Shown piece by piece: positions 19,505-32,759 of a DNA stretch of 64,000 nucleotides. The notes under the pieces were generated by a model. The model was not told the origin of the DNA. It searched no databases and saw nothing but the letters and a program-made list of their open reading frames with translations. The DNA is taken from the NCBI RefSeq assembly GCF_036588685.1, contig NC_086374.1, forward strand, positions 37,316,886-37,380,885. Reading direction: 5' to 3'. The position numbers were made by a program, and so were the translations under genes. Origin of the DNA: Mytilus trossulus (Eukaryota > Mollusca > Bivalvia > Mytilida > Mytilidae). How positions within the stretch are numbered: the stretch's first letter is position 1; each line of letters starts with the position of its first letter.

Positions 19505-20932
19505 AACGTACTCTGTGAATAGTTCGGTTATACAAATAATTCGTTCATGATCTCGTTAATTTTTACGACATATTGCCCGTAAATATAGTTAGAACCAGTG
19601 AAACTGCACAGGGAGTATGTGCTGTATCGAAAATTATTTAAGTAACTTTTATACATCGTCACGTAACAGTCGTGGACATGTATAGAGTGAATACAATGTA
19701 TCGGATGCACGTATAAATATATCATCATAAACGTTAAATAATTCAACTTCAAATTTCATTTTCTAAAAACTGTCATTATATTATGTTATAGTAGTATCTG
19801 GTTTTATTGTTTAAAACTATCAGGGCTATTTTGTGTAAGTTTTAAAGGTCAAGTTACAGTAAATGGGCAATATATATTATCAAGGACTTATATATACATC
19901 CCTGATATTATGTCACAGATTTTAGTAAAAGAATTTGCATACTGCCGTGTGCAACTTTGGCTCGTTTATCTTTGACAGTGAAAATCGAAAAATAATGAAC
20001 ATGTAATTATCTTTTATTTTATGAAATATAAGTGATTGTTTTTTTTCAACAAAGGTGAACATAAAAAATCCGGCCAAAATGTTCTCAGTTAAATTTGTCT
20101 TTAAATCGTAACCGTGCAGTCCGCAAATCACCAATTTCAAATGCATAGATTTTTGGAAGAAAGGGAAAAAAACTACATCATCACAGTGTTGATACATACA
20201 TTTCCGTTTTTATTGGTGTAGTAACCAATCTGCTACCTAATTATTTTAATAAAGTCAAACTATACTCAGAATAAAAAAAAGAAAAAAGAATATGTATCAA
20301 TAGGTAACACATCAGTATGATAATTGATGGCCACGTTTTCTGAAACTGAAGAAGAATATAATAATATATCATGATGGCGTTTTAAGAAAAATCTGGGACT
20401 ATATATTATACAATGTTAGTATAATCTATACTAAGATAGTCATGTTTAATACTATAGAAAGTCCCTGGTTTAATATAGTCCCAGGAAAAAACTATGTCAG
20501 TAATTTGAATTCACTGAATTATGTAGGATTCAAAACGTTGATTTAACTTTTAATACAGACATAATTGATACATCTGAAATATATCAAACTTTTAAATAGC
20601 TTAATAAGCAGATCTTGTCTGATGATTGAAAATTTTACTTTGCGAAACGGAAAATAAAAAGAAAATAGTATTTTAAATTTCCCGCCTATCGCATGCGTAC
20701 TTATCATAGATACCACTTGTTAAATTATCGGATTGATTCTTATTGTAATTCAGTTTTAATTGTTAAAAGGGGTTTTGTTTTTAATTTAAATGTTGCATCA
20801 TTCATATGTCATATTTTTTTTCCAAAATAAAATAATAATATGCCTTATATTGTTTATCATTTACACTTTTCATTTCCATAAAAAAGAACGTTCGTTTCGC
20901 AATAACGGATTGGAAATATTTACTGACTGAAC
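19505..20932. other. intergenic space between divergent genes; one hairpin
   Basis: AT-rich, with no supported gene. It contains the inverted repeat at 20392-20487. Frames at 19528-19752 and 19922-20197 (minus) are low in complexity and unsupported. Confidence 0.4.
20392..20487. repeat. short inverted repeat (possible MITE)
   Basis: CTGGGACTATAT at the left end (20394) and ATATAGTCCCAG at the right end (to 20486) are exact reverse complements. Between them lie further complementary pieces (tagtataatctatacta). Confidence 0.65.
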
Positions 20933-20942
20933 GTAAACAAAG
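20933..20942 (+). promoter_or_regulatory. forkhead-type site upstream of calaxin
   Basis: GTAAACAAAG lies 24-33 bp upstream of the calaxin ATG and matches the forkhead core RTAAACA. FOXJ1, a forkhead factor, drives motile-cilium genes in animals, so the site is plausible. Its position this close to the ATG may place it in the 5' UTR rather than the core promoter. Confidence 0.35.
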
Positions 20943-20965
20943 ATTGTACCCATCAAAAAGACAAA

Positions 20966-23900
20966 ATGCCATCAAAAGGAGTTAAATCCTTTAGAACCCG
21001 ACAAGATAAACAGAAAATGATAGAAAGACTGAAGAAAAAGACCCATTGTAAACATGTTTTAGTGTATATCAAAAATGTATTGCCTAACTTTCTGGCTGTC
21101 CAGTCAGTCCGAAGTTGTTGGTTCCATAGTCCTCCATACATTTTGCCCCCCCCCCCTTTTTATATAATGAACCTTAATCAATCAATCAAATCAAAGGCTT
21201 TATTTAAAGTTTGCATGTCACAAAACAATAATATTCGCCCTCTGAACCTTTTTAACCGACAAATACATACATTTGCACAGTACTGAGATTTAAAGCATAA
21301 AAATTTGTATTGAGAAAAACGTACTTTAAATCAAAGGAAACTTTTTATACCTGTTGTAGTTGTTGTCATTATTGCTATTTGTCCCCCACTACTGGATATC
21401 ATAAAGGTTCACGTAAAATTTTGAAGTAAAAAAAAAATCTTACGCCACAATGGAAAAGTGATTGATGTATGCGGAATTAGTGATAAGGTGTATTGCCATT
21501 TAAACCAACTTATACGATTTGTGACAAAATGAGGATGTTTTCTTGTACAGGATCCCCATGGTTCCTGATCTTCACGGTTCCCCTTCACCAGACTCACACT
21601 GTCATGACTGTATATATATTGTGATTTATTTCTGTTATTTCCTCTGAATAATTCATCTCAATAATCAAATGTTTCAGTTTTTTAGAGGTTAGTTGGCATT
21701 AAACATTCCATAATTTGTCTGCAGAATATCAGAACAATTTCAAGTTATATATACCTTGTTGTTCTAACTAATACGACTGCAGTGCAGGCATTTCAGCTAA
21801 GTTTTGATATATATCTAAAAGAATATTTTGTTTTTTTATGTTTATTAGTTCATGTAGGAGGATCATTTTGGAGGTAACTTCATAACAAATAATGGCTGAT
21901 TTAAATGAATCATGTAATTTTTTTTCCAAAATAACTGTAATGATGATTATTTCGGACCTCTGACAAATCATAATTACGAATAAGGATATTTTGACAAATC
22001 ATTTTGTTTTAACCAATTAACATTAACCGTAGCCAAAATTGACTGTTTGACGCCAGATGCCTGAGATGGTAATGGCCATTCATACTCTCATTTTGATACA
22101 GATATATTGGATGAATTTAACCTTAAGTTCATGTGCATGTAATATTCTGATATTGCCAGGATATTTACTGTCTGATCTGTACATTTGTATATTACTTACA
22201 CATGCAAACAATTGCTGTTCAACAAATGTAATGAATCCACAGTTTTATTACAAATGATAAAAATAAGACATGGTATTTGCATGTATATTTCAATTTACCA
22301 AGTTTTACAGGTAAAGTAAACAATTGTGATTTAGAATTAAATTTTTTATCAGTACATGTATGTTTTCTGGCTAAAAATAAATTTGTATTTGTCATGTTTG
22401 TTAACTGATCTTACTACATTTTATTGTGATAATTGATGGTTTATTGAAATCTGAAATATAATAACATACATACATGTGTTCTAAAATAAAATATTTTTAA
22501 CCATCTGCAGTAATAAGCATGTCAATATTCTATCTTTTATGTTACTTATTTGTCCCCTTTGGGTTTTTCATTTTCTCGTGTTTACTGGTGAATGATCTTT
22601 ATTTATAATATTTTTTAGTTAGCAAACTGGAGATAGAAAAGTTACTTGAAATGCAGAGAAAATTAAGTACCAGAGGCAATAAAATTGACAGGTCAAAGTT
22701 CAGAGATCTACTCCACAATACATTTGCTATCACAGAAGACTTTATAATGGACAGGGGTATAAAATTTATCTTGATAAATCAGCATTCCAATATTTATAAT
22801 TACATTATTACTTTTAAATCATAATAGTTAAATTGGATAAATAATTAATTCCACATCGTTTTATAAGAACTTCCTGCTTAGTTGTTACTCTCATAGTCCT
22901 TATTATATATTTTTTTATTTGTGCGGATCATAGTCATCAAATTGTAAAAAAAAATCACAAGTACAGAAGAGCAACAGTTCCTCAAGAAATATGTGGTATG
23001 ATTGCCAATGAGACAACTCTCAACAAGAGACCATAATTGATTATGTAGACAGCTATCTTTAAGTGTATATGGTTTTCATACACCTTTTAATTTGACATCA
23101 GATAGGATATTTCTTTACTGTCTTTGATGAAAATCTTAGAAAACAAGACTTCCAAATTATTTTTTAAATACACATAGATATAGAAGAGACAACTTTATTT
23201 TCAGTGTTCAAGGCATTTGATAAAGACAATGACTCCCATTTGAATGAAGAAGAATGGATTTTGGGAATGTCAGTTTTCCTTAGAGGCACCATTGATGAAT
23301 TATGCAAATGTAAGTTACTGGATTAAGTTCTTATTATATATGTATATTGGAGATTCTACACAGTTACTCTAAAGTCTTAGGTGAGTGGGGACAAATGGTT
23401 ATTTTAGTGAAAAGTGTTTCAACTGTTTGCAATTTTCTTTTATTTTATTTAAATAAAGTATTTCCTTGAACAAGGAGATAGATATAAAGAAGATGTCGTA
23501 TTAGTGCCAATGAGACTACTCTCTCATCCAAGTCACAGTTTGTAAAAGTAAACCATTATAGTTCAAACTTCAAAGTACAGTCTTCAACACAGCAAGCTAT
23601 AAAGGGCCCCAAAAATGACATGTGTAAAACCATTCAAACAGGAAAACAACAATTTAATCCATATAAAGAAACAAAAACACTTCTGAACATTATTAACAAA
23701 CGACAACTACTGAAAATCCGATTCCTGACTTTATATATAAAAAAAGCTTAGGTCCGAGACAACAAATTAATTTAGTAGTGCATTTCTTTTAGAACATAAA
23801 TGAAAATAAAAAAAATCCCAACTGCACTTTCTCAATGAAATGTTTACAGTATGTTGTACTACTTTTGAGACAAATTATATCAAAATTATAGAAAACTTCC

Positions 23901-26365
23901 TCAGCTCTAACTCAAAATGATGACAATTTTGTGTTTAGGGTGTCTTGAAATCTTTTGACAGCTTCCGAAGTGCTAATTTTTAACCTTTTCAGCTGGACCA
24001 AATCACTACTTTGCTTTAAAATTCTGGACCCAAATCTTTTTACAGTGTAATTTCACCCCCCTTCTTACAATTTGAGGCATTAAACATGGCGAAATAAATT
24101 TGGAAGGGGTATAAAAAATAATGGCAATTAACCCACTGTCAACACTACGGACTATATTCGTGAACAACGAAAATCAAGGGACGACAATTGTGGTCTGAGA
24201 CCATTTGTGAATATATATGTTTAACACAGCATGGATGAAAACCCACTTTATTTAAAACAAAATAAACATGTGTCATTGTTCATTATCAAACATTGATATA
24301 TGTACCAACCTCAATCTATTTTAGACTGTTTTGATGTGTATGATATGAACAGTGATGGTTTTATTTCAAGAGAAGAAATGTTTCACCTACTGAAACAAAG
24401 TCTAATTGTGGTAAGTAGTGATTATATCAAAATAATAAGATACAATATGATCGACAATGAGATAACTATCCACATATTTTCAAAGGAAAACTACAGGTTA
24501 GAGTACAGATTCAACAATGGTTTAGGTTGTTGAAGAGACAAAAATCAAACACCTAAAGTTATAAAAGGCTAAGAACTTAAAAAAAGTATTCCATTTTAAA
24601 ACAGACTGATTAAGGTAATACATGGATGTAACATTGAATGAAGATAAATTATAGACAATAGTGTAACAATGCAACATAAGAACAAAATATAAAATTTATC
24701 AAAAGTGTTTATTTCAGAAAATTCATGAAATTCATCAGAATTTAATTTAAACATATTTATATATAGTGGATTGGGAAACAAGTTTTGCAACTTCTTTAAA
24801 TCCCTTTCCAATTTGGTGGTGCAAGTGCTGCCTTGTAGCAGCATTAGCCTGCTCTTTTTTCAATATCTACAAGGGTGTCTTTTACGTGCAAGAGATATGA
24901 CTCTCTCTTAACACGGGTCAGCCATTTGTACTACAGTACATGTAAGTTTAATTAAGGAAACTGTGATAAGATTGTGATGAAGTATACAAGTATTTGTAAT
25001 TGCTGATTAGATTTAATATAAAAACTATTGTATATATTTACAGCCAGGAAATGAGCAGGATGATCCCGATGATGGTGTGAAAGATTTAGTTGAAGTTGCC
25101 CTAAAAAAGCTGGTTTGTAATATTACCTCATAAAGAGAATAATTGTGTATTAATTTTAACACAGTTCAATAAGCATTTAACGATTTCTAATGCATAAACT
25201 TTAAAAAAAAATCAATGACAAATGTACACTCGCTATCAATGTTTTTGTCTTTTAAAAAAAAAAAAAATTATGGAGGGTATACATTCTGCACTTTTAGCAT
25301 GAAGAGGAAATAAGCAAAAATAACTTCTACATGAAAATGTCCACATGTACAGTAAAAAGTTTGTGAAAGGAAAACAAAAAATAATATTTGTATTGTTTTT
25401 TTTCATTGTGACTGTCACTGATATTGAATTTATATAACATTAAGAATTTGTCTAAGAATTGATCAGAATCACTGTTAATATTTCAGTATATTATGAATAA
25501 GTACAGTTTAACAATGAATTATAAAAAATTATCAATAAAATATTTTTTTAGGACCAAGATCATGACACAAGAGTTTCATTTGAAGACTTTAAAACCTCCA
25601 TCCATGACGATAATTTACTTTTAGAATGTTTTGGAAGATGTCTGCCTAACCTTCCGGTATGTAATCTAGCATATAGATTGAGAATCTTGGCTGATGAATT
25701 ATTCAGTTGCAAGAGAATTATTCAACCTCATTGAATCTGTATTCATGTGACCTTAATATAACCCTTGAGCTGGAGATGGGTTATGCATGTATTCAGCTAT
25801 TAAAGGGAATGAATGTTAACAATGAAAGTGAAACAAGGATAAACCATTTGGTTGACTCATTTAATCCACCAAAAACTCATATTTAAATGACGGTAAACAT
25901 ACTTTTTAACCTACAATATGAAATCAAACAGACTTAGGTTTTGCCTAAGTGAATTCTAAAATTTCAATCTGAACAGTGAATTTGGATATTTGTGAAGAAA
26001 AATCAAATTGCATGTGGTCGGTATCTATTTATATTTATATATGTGAATATATCAGGTTATATGACTGTCAGCAGTTTTCGGGGGTCATCTCAATTGTTTG
26101 TTAGATAACATCTAGACAATAATACACACAAAACATATTTGAACTTATTATTTAGTCTGCACTTCTAATTGTTTATTGTAGAATTTCATAATTTGGATAA
26201 CATTTTTAGCATGTTACATGTATGATTCAAATATGCGAATATGATTTGATTTTGGTAAAAATGAATTAGACAGATTATGCTCCTTTTAACAAATGTTGTT
26301 TATTTTTCCAGAGAAAAGAATCATTTCTTGAACAGATTGCAGATGAAGCCCATCTGAAGAAGTAA
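20966..26365 (+). CDS. EFCAB1: calaxin / EF-hand calcium-binding domain protein 1 (7 exons, 216 aa)
   Basis: Exons: 20966-21063, 22623-22756, 23205-23309, 24325-24410, 25044-25112, 25552-25656 and 26312-26365 (TAA). They sum to 651 nt and all phases agree. Exon 1 encodes the basic N-terminus (MPSKGVKSF...KKTHCKH). Three EF-hand loops follow: DKDNDSHLNEEE, DMNSDGFISREE and DQDHDTRVSFED. The blocks FRDLLHNTFAITEDFIMDR, MSVFLRGT, REEMFHLLKQSL and DPDDGVKDLVEVALKKL match calaxin in order and spacing. Vertebrate EFCAB1 has a similar length. Calaxin is a calcium sensor that docks outer-arm dynein in motile cilia and sperm flagella and tunes waveform. The exon 1/2 junction is the least certain: the donor gt|gtatat and the second of two adjacent AG acceptors (22622) keep the frame, while the first AG (22618) breaks it. 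Its 3' UTR may extend to 26702 or 28800. Confidence 0.92.
21145..21500. repeat. repeat fragments in calaxin intron 1
   Basis: A run of ten C's (about 21147-21156) is followed by 'ccttaatcaatcaatcaa' and 'aaaggctttatttaaag', a simple-repeat-rich element. The stretch 21360-21497 is a diverged copy of the MITE at 36499-36663: 'actactggatatcata', 'ccacaatggaaaagtgattg' and 'gtgataaggtgtattg' occur in the same order. The left terminal repeat is degraded. Confidence 0.6.
22990..23745 (+). repeat. two family C fragments in calaxin introns 2 and 3
   Basis: 22990-23045 reads 'atgtggtatgattgccaatg' then 'agacaactctcaacaagaga'. 23478-23745 has the diverged 'gtattagtgccaatgagact', then 'gtcttcaacacagcaagcta', 'aaagggccccaaaaatgaca' and 'acaaacgacaac'. 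The same family appears in reverse at 61255-61447. Calaxin exon 3 (23205-23309) lies between the two fragments. Confidence 0.65.
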
Positions 26366-28800
26366 AGAGAGCTGATAAACATTTCCAGATACCAGATTAC
26401 TGTTTGTCAACACAATGATTATTTCTGATGCCAAAGAGTGAATTAAGCATGAACTTGTCTTCCAAATTAGTTTTTCATATGTCTTTTTTACCTAAGTTTT
26501 CTCTTTAAGATTTTTTTTTATCGTAGCCTTTTAACATATTCATTTGACTTAAAAAAGAATATTGTCTACTTTAAATGATTGTTATGATTCAGTACTTAAA
26601 TTAAAAAAAAAAAGGGGAAAATTAGAGTTGTCAGTATGTGAAATTTTTTGAAATATATTCTGAATTTAAGGATTTTTTTTAACAAGAACTAAGGGTAATA
26701 AATTTCTCATATGTTATCATTATACACTATTGTTAATGCTTGCATTAGAGCAGTAATTATTTCTTATACAATATCACTGTTTCTGTTTAATTACTTGTAT
26801 TTCATGCCATTGTTTATAAATATAAAAGTTGTGAATTTGGATGTAAAATATCTGCATTTAATGAAACATCTCTAGTCAATACATAAAGCAGGGTTAGCTT
26901 TCAGATACAATCTGAAGTACTGTTGATAATTCAAGTTAGTGTAAAACATACAGGAAACGTGTTAGTGTAAAAACTTAAATGATGAAAATGGCAATTTAAC
27001 TTTGAACATATTTCATTCTATTCTTTTACAAAAAAATCCATTTATAAAGCTTAGCTTGAAAATCAGATAGATATGATTTTAATGCTAGATAATTAAGAGT
27101 GGAACAGCAATTTTTATATTTACAAAATTCTAATTAATAATTGGGATACAATAATCAATATGTGACTATTGAAAAAGGTAAATAATTGCCTATTGGTTTT
27201 CAAATCAAAATGATCAAAATCAAAATGCTGCAATGAAATACAAAGCTTTAAAATATATTGTTTAATATATATATATTTTTTTTAATGAGATCAATATAGT
27301 AGTGTTATATGTTATTTGAAGTGTTTTTATATATCTGCTATATATTTTTAACTATTTTACATTGTTATTTACAGACTAATAGACTGGTTTTGATTTTCTA
27401 ACATTTTACACATCATTTATTTATGAACATTTTATTCTATTGTGCATTGTTATTATATTTTCATGACCGTGGCATAATACCAAATTTTCTTGTTTATTTT
27501 AACTTAGAATTATTTATCAGTATTTTTTATTAATTAAATATTGTAAAAGCTGTTTCACCTCTGAATGATATATATAGTTCATAGGAAGTATGTACAGCAA
27601 CATTACTTCACAGACATATATCCTACAGATCAGGACTCGGTTTCACAAAAAAAAACTTATGACTAAGGTTGATTGTTAGGTTACTGAATTGTTCAGTTCA
27701 TGATTTACGATCAATCTTAGTTGTAAGTTTTGTGTAAAACGGACTCAAGATAAGTATAATACATTTGTGGTGAGAGAACAGACTCTTGAACCATTTGAAT
27801 TGTCTTTTCTTTGCCTAGAAAAATAGAAATTCATCACAGGAGTGTATGGCTTATTCAATATTATAAAATATACCTTTATTTTTCAATACAGCTGGTTTCT
27901 AATGAATGCAGCGAACAAGAGACTTTGTTAATGATTGTTTTTGTTATGTTATAGGTAACTTATGTTTTTCTGATTATGTTGTTGAATTATAATAAGTTTT
28001 AGTATGTTTATTTGAGTGTTTTCATTTCAAACCATTGTTTTTGTGTTTTTCAAAACATAATCAAATACATTATTGCTTACTACATTTATAAAAGTGCTAT
28101 CCTTTACCTTCTTATATGTTATTCAAAAGACTGAAAAAACAAAGATAAACTTAAATCATTTAACTTCAATATCTTTTTATTTGTAAGAGGGCAAAACTTC
28201 TGTTCTAATCGATATGCAGCAAAAGTCATAACATGTACTTTTTAGTTCATTGCATCTTTTATTCCTAGATAAGCTCTTTTGTAATAAGGAAACATCTTGA
28301 ATGCTATAAATATTGTCAGTAAAAGAAGTATTTGTGATAACTGATGACAAAACTAGTCAAAATAAGATGCATTTATCTTTAAATATTTTCAGGATAAACT
28401 AGTCTATTTATAGCCTACATTATTTATTTTTATCCCAAGACCATGACATTTAAAATTTGTTTCAGCAAGAATGTTTATTCTATAGAAATTGCCAAATGGT
28501 ATATACATTTTTTGTATTTTTACTTAAAAATTATTTTTTTAGTATTATTTTTGTAGTGAAAGTTTTATTGTTTATTATCAATGATAAAATATATCATGTG
28601 ATAAACTTTCAGGTGTTATCATATTTTATAATGGAGGTATTTGTAATCTTGTGACCTAATTGTTGATTTTCTTGCCAGTTTTGTTCAGTTAATGCCATAA
28701 TTTAATTATTAATTTATATATATTGTTTGATAAATATTAACATTCTTTTTTATATAATTTTTATATTAATTAAGGATTGCTGTTTTTAATCTTTAATAAA
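26366..28800 (+). other. calaxin 3' UTR or downstream intergenic sequence
   Basis: Very AT-rich. AATAAA hexamers occur at 26697-26702 and 28795-28800, either of which could end the transcript. No gene is seen. A short inverted-repeat element lies at 27634-27747. Confidence 0.45.
27634..27747. mobile_element. short inverted-repeat element (MITE-like)
   Basis: The left arm 'ggtttcacaaaa...acttatgactaaggttgat' and the right arm 'atcaatcttagttgtaagttttgtgtaaaac' are imperfect reverse complements around a 25-30 bp centre. The A-run in the left arm is expanded. Confidence 0.65.
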
Positions 28801-28854
28801 ATTTGTGATAGTAGATGATTTCAGTTATTTATTGTTTAACAGATAATGCCTTTT

Positions 28855-30525
28855 TAGCTCACCTGGCCCACTGGGCAAAGTGAGCTTTTCTCATCACTTG
28901 AAATCCATCTTGTATATCCGTGACGGTCAATCGACCATTAACTTTTACAAACCATCATTGTAGTATCTAGTTTAAAAAATGTGTTCGATCACCTGGCCAA
29001 CCAACAAAGATGGCCACCATGGCTAAAAATAGAGAATAGGGGTAAAATGTAGATTTTGTCTTATATCTCTGAAACCAAAGCATTTAGAGCAAATCTTACG
29101 GGGTAAAAATTTTAATCAGGTACCTATCTCCCCTGAAATTTACAGACATAGCAGACAACCTGTTGTTAGGTTGCTGCCCCTGAATTATGAATTTTAAGGA
29201 AATTTTGAAGTTTTTGTAGAGCCTGCAACTTTTGTTAGCTACAGTGGGTTTTGTCAACTTTTTAAAAGCATTATATTTTGTAAGGTGGAAGACCTGGATG
29301 CTTCATACTTTGTATGTAGATGCCTCATGTTATGAAGTTCCATCAGTCACATGTCCAATATCCTTGACCTTATTTTCATGGTTCAGTGACTACTTGATAA
29401 AAAAGTTAAGATTTTTTGTAATGTTAAATTCTCTCTTATTATGAGTAATAGGATAACTATATTTGGTATGTGTGTACCTTTCAATGTCCTTGTGCCCTTC
29501 AGACAGTTTTCACCTTGACCGTATTTCATGAATCAGTGAACTAGGTTTAAGTTTGTGTGGTTAAGTCCATTTATCAGATACTATAAGCAATATGAATCCT
29601 ATATTTTGTGTATGGAAGGATTGTTAGTTGTCCATGTCCAACTCGAACAGTGTCATTTGACCCTGACCTCATTTTCACAGTTCAGTGGTTAAAGTGAACT
29701 TTTTGTGTCTGTTTTTTTTAACACTGAATGCAATAGGTATACTTTATTTGGTGCATGGAATAATTGTAAGGTGTACATGTTACTGTGGCAAGTACCATCT
29801 TACCTTGACCTTATTTTCATGGTTCATTGGCTAAAGTAATGGTTTTCTGTTTTTGGTCTGGTTTTTTTTTAAATACTGTATGCAATAGGTCAACTATATT
29901 TGGTGTATGAAAATATTTTACGATGTACATGTCAGTCTGGTATGTTAAATTTGACCTTGAGCTCATTTTTATGCTGCATTGCTCAATGTTAAATTTTTCT
30001 GTTTTTGGTCTCTATTTCTAATACTTTTAGCAATAGTCAACTTTATATTGTTTACGGAACGAGATGCAAATGACTGTCTGGCAATTTTCATCTGACCATG
30101 ACCTCATTTCCGTGGTTCATTGGTCAATCTTAATGTTTTTTTCTGATTAAGTTTGTTTCTTACGTTATGCAAAAGGTCAACTATATTTAATACATGTACT
30201 AATGATTGTATGGTGTACATCTAACCTTTGCCTCATTTTCATGGTTCATTGGTCAATGTTAAGTTCTCCTGGTTTAGGTTGTTTCTTCGATGTACAATAG
30301 GTCAACTATATTTATAGCATATTTGGTGTATGGAATGATTGTAAGGTGTATATGTATATCTAGTTTGGTTCATCTGACCTTTACCTAATTTTTTTAAATC
30401 ATGTTAAATTGATGGGAAAGTTGTAGTAAAGCTTTATATTTAGGACAATCAACATAATATTAAATGTAAGTAAAGAAGGAGAGACAATAAAGCATGTACA
30501 CTCTTGTTGTTGATTAAAATTACTT
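28855..30525 (+). mobile_element. long non-coding dispersed element, family E (full-length type)
   Basis: It opens with 'agctcacctggcccactggg' and 'gtgagcttttctcatcactt', a head shared with 55402-56120. The interior (about 29360-30390) is a series of diverged repeats with the phrases 'gaccttattttcatggttca', 'aataggtcaactatatttgg' and 'tgtaaggtgtacatgt'. It closes near 'ggacaatcaacataatatta' and 'cactcttg'. No coding frame of note. The mechanism of movement is not visible from the sequence. Confidence 0.7.
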
Positions 30526-30685
30526 GTTTGTGTTAACCCCTTTTTCCTGGTTTTATAGAAGTAAGTGATGATTTCTGTACGAGCTATAGCCTTATATGTA
30601 CCTAAAGTTATTTCGTTGATCGAGGCTGATATGAGGGGGATATCTATATTTGCATGTTCAAAATCAGGAAATCTTTTGTTTCAAT

Positions 30686-31165
30686 TGTAGCGATTTAAAG
30701 TTTTGACAGTTTAATTTATTATCATGTATGATGTCTTTCTTTTTAATACATTCGGGTTAAATTACATTTCAATATGGTACCGCCCGCTATTTTATTTACC
30801 TAAACGGTGGCTAAATTATTTAAATTCACCGCCATTTATCTTTAGAACCGCCCGGTATCTCATATTTGGAACCGTCGGGGTACCGCCTGTAATTATGTAT
30901 ATAATGGGATGCAAGAGAGATAAGACAGAGAATTGATAGATAATTAGTTAAAAGAGGCAAGAGGATAGACTATTGTTTTCTGTTTAATTATGTTAAACTG
31001 ATATTATATATTTAACAGATTACATTATGATTTTAAATGAGACTTTGTGTTGTGGTTTGTTACTTTGTGCCAATTGAACATAGATTTTACGTAATTTATA
31101 ATAATACGCTACCTTAAAATAACACATAGACAAATTAGAATAAAAAAATAAACGACAACGCTACA
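30686..31165 (+). repeat. 5' LTR
   Basis: Starts TGTAGCGATTTAAAG and ends near CTACA (31165). It pairs with 34435-34978. The open frame at 30724-30936 has a counterpart in the other LTR and is not a gene. Confidence 0.75.
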
Positions 31166-31167
31166 AA

Positions 31168-31182
31168 TGGTGTCATCGGTGG
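31168..31182 (+). other. putative primer-binding site
   Basis: TGGTGTCATCGGTGG starts two bases after the proposed LTR end. A TGG opening is usual for tRNA 3'-end complementarity. The matching tRNA was not identified. Confidence 0.45.
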
Positions 31183-31214
31183 AATAGCCATACACAAATT
31201 TTCATATATTCGTT

Positions 31215-32737
31215 ATGATGGATCGAAATAGAACTGACCATAATATTTATCCAGATTTTACAAACGTTGGAGAAGAGCAGACTGCTTCTGGAGAACAAAA
31301 CTTTAAACAAAGAAGTCCGTATTCACCAGGATTATTTTCACCACCCCAAGAGTTCCAATTGGTACCCGATACCACTCCTAGGACACCTGGAGATTTCAGA
31401 ACCGCACACCGGACGGTCCCAGGGAACCCATTGCCGACAGTGCCGACAACTAACATGTGGGGTGGTTTCGACTGTAGCAGGAATTGAAAGGATGAGTCGT
31501 TTATTTCGAGCACACCGATGATGGATATGAAACCGTGAGAGACAACACAATGCCAATACAGACGGAATTAATCATAAAATGAAGGAATTCGTTCTGAGAT
31601 GAATTTGGTTTATATATAAATATTAAGTTTGATACTTGCGATCGGATGGTTTTCCGTACCATTTCTTGATCACGATATTGTTTGTTGGCTGAAGCAAAAT
31701 TCTATACTATTTGTGGTTATTCTACTGATAACATTTTTAGTTTTAGTAATTGTGAAGTTATTCATAGATGAAACCTCAAGACGTTTTGAAAACTTTGACA
31801 ACCAAATTGAAGACAGAAGAAGGCCAAACTTACCCATACCGTATTACGCCAGAAATTGAACTTCGACCAGAACTTTCCACACATTAGAGACAATACAAAG
31901 GCTTACCGGTAAACTCATCATCACCTTTGCTAGTTAACCGATCCGAAGTTTAGGTAAAGAGAACATTTAGTGGTGTGCTGTCATACTTTTTACGTCACTT
32001 TGAAAACTTTGCGACACTAAATGCTTGGAATGAAGAGAAAACATGTTAGTTTTCTCTACTATCTTGCGAGGACAGGCAGATACATTCGTTCACGGATTGC
32101 CTTCAGATATCAAAATGAGATGGGAGAATCTAATAGATAAGATGGAGTAACGTACGGCTTGGAAATTCAAACTTGAAAGGAAGCTTCTTTGCAAAGGCAA
32201 AACTAAGAAGGAAGAAACCTGGTGAATCGTTTAGAGATTTGGGCCATCTATTGAAGATTTGTACAGGCGTGCATACCCATCTCATCTTGAACTTGTCTGG
32301 AAAATAGTATCAGATCGTTTCTTGACGCTTGCGGTGAGTCAGAGGAGTTCCGCAAGTTTATCAGGAGAACTACTAGTAATCCTTCGACACTTCAAGAAGC
32401 TGTTTCAAGTGCCATGTAAATAGTTTCTATACGAATGAACGAAGAAATGTGAACAAGGTTAACAGGAGAAATAATGTATGTACAGTGGAAAAAGAAAGTG
32501 ATGTTTATGAACCGAATTCAATGAAAATCAATCATTCAGACAGTCCTATTATAATGAACAACAGAAGATATCAAAACAAAAGACATTGACAGTGTACGAA
32601 TTATAGAAAAAGAGGACACACAAGAGAGTACTGTTGGAGTAAGACATATTCAAACAATCGAAACATTCCAAATCAGACGGTACCAGAAGAGAAAACTGCC
32701 CAGAATAGTGGTGGTACCGTCCAGAATTAATACATAA
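31215..32737 (+). pseudogene. Gag remnant of the LTR retrotransposon
   Basis: An ATG-started frame at 31215-31487 is followed by pieces in shifted frames. Around 32045-32155 the sequence reads FSTILRGQADTFVHGLPSD, and around 32200-32410 it shows the capsid-like GESFRDL and AYP..LELVW features of Gypsy Gag. A zinc-knuckle relic lies at 32593-32634, CTNYRKRGHTREYC, in which the second cysteine is replaced by tyrosine. Several frameshifts and stops (for example the TAA near 32148) break it. Antisense frames over 31247-31556 are shadows. Confidence 0.75.
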
Positions 32738-32759
32738 ACAGTTGAGTGATGGTGCGTTT

